Assembly (NCBI RefSeq): GCF_004358345.1
Contig: NZ_CP037952.1
Location: forward strand, 3,286,001-3,350,000
From: Parashewanella spongiae
Lineage (GTDB): Bacteria; Pseudomonadota; Gammaproteobacteria; Enterobacterales; Shewanellaceae
DNA length: 64,000 bases
Direction of reading: 5' to 3'
The number at the start of each line of letters is the position of its first letter. Within the stretch, counting starts at the first letter, position 1. The translations under genes were made by a program, and so were the position numbers. A model generated the notes under the pieces. The model saw only the letters and a program-made list of their open reading frames with translations. It did not search any database and had not been told where the DNA came from. This document shows positions 63,513 through 64,000 of the stretch, piece after piece.

Positions 63513-64000
63513 AAATATTTAGACTTTATTATTATTAAATTTCGTAACGACTACTAACAAGTTAATAATGAGTTACAAATTAGTTGTTTTGTTGAGTCTA
63601 TCACTAGTTAGCTTATATCAAATAACAAAATACTCTATAAGCACAATTCAACCTAAATAGATCGGTTGGGAGCGTTCAACCGATTTATTACCGTGAAAAT
63701 TAATAGTATTAGACGCAACATAGTCTTCCCGCAATTATTGAAGGGATAAAAATAAGTCTGGCTGTCTGTTAAGCTTTTTGCTTATTTATACCATATTGTA
63801 TTTAACCATCATTTGAAGCCATCGGGGACTATTTCTCCTGACCATTAACTCCTCGTAGTTAATATCTGGGTCAAAATAGGCTTAGGTTGGAAATAATCTT
63901 CAAATCTCAGCGAATACAATTTTCATGGTGTAGGTTGATAGAAAAATAGTAGTCAAAGTAAACGCATATGACATCTATGCCTATCATGAACGTTTAGGTT
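63513..64000. other. Region upstream of the kinase operon with an E-family remnant
   Basis: Contains 63652-63690, where CCTAAATAGATCGGTTGGG and TTCAACCGATTTATTA lie almost back to back: both ends of MITE family E with the interior deleted. The last bases (ATGAACGTTTAGGTT) repeat 61006-61020, right after MITE C3. No gene is seen. Confidence 0.5.

Overview
The window comes from an AT-rich marine-type gammaproteobacterium. The divergent gltA / sdhCDAB-sucABCD cluster, the M16 peptidase after gltA, the DUF2797-DUF1415 pair and the tRNA-Pro(GGG) fit a relative of Shewanella. The many orphan proteins with glycine zippers, low-complexity tails and possible U-box folds recall host-associated members such as Parashewanella. 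That placement is inference from gene content, not a database match.

Layout. 1-2057: manC-manB (GDP-mannose synthesis, minus strand; manB runs off the window). 2058-5223: gene-poor, with an 800-nt group II intron that has lost most of its reverse transcriptase, a tRNA-Pro(GGG), and a cluster of GTAACC motifs. 5224-7178: a MITE and an IS4 element killed by one stop codon. 7493-12606: an acidic calcium-motif lipoprotein and a 1.1-kaa orphan protein. 13264-14749: a DAHP synthase gene behind a Tyr/Tyr/Trp/Trp/Phe leader peptide and a well-formed attenuator. 14986-18960: a nest in which an IS66-like relic is split by a group II intron, and an IS630 element carrying a divergent LexA-like winged-helix gene sits at the intron's edge. 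19000-28281: MITEs alternate with an orphan gene, an EamA transporter, DUF2797, DUF1415, a wrecked GNAT gene and a three-gene cassette (S51 peptidase, TlpA-like thioredoxin, M14 peptidase) bracketed by inverted 435-bp composite repeats. 28309-36425: a recombination patch with two orphans, a dead Tn5/IS50-like copy, a dead IS66-like element, a fragment of a TIR-like defence gene, ISAzo13, a KAP-type NTPase and a frameshifted 2OG-Fe(II) hydroxylase whose 3' end also occurs as a second copy. 36515-38362: corA and an orphan. 38656-52838: the TCA cluster, which is free of repeats, then the M16 peptidase. 53029-61005: orphans among MITEs, including a single-pass protein with ten exact 21-residue repeats. 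61073-63512: a two-gene sugar-acid-type operon (dehydrogenase plus FGGY kinase).

The most striking feature is the small non-autonomous DNA. At least five families are present: A and B with TA target duplications, C, E and G with 5-bp duplications. There is also a 31-35-bp hairpin mini-element (F) seen as insertions inside members of families A, B and E, with empty-site copies of each for comparison. These repeats lie around accessory genes and are absent from the TCA cluster. Several mark gene damage (GNAT) or sit 28 nt upstream of start codons.

Central metabolism here runs from citrate synthase through 2-oxoglutarate dehydrogenase, succinyl-CoA ligase and succinate dehydrogenase. Rho-independent-type hairpins between sdhB and sucA and between sucB and sucC suggest stepped expression. 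All functional calls rest on motifs read directly from the translated sequence; no searches or folding programs were run.
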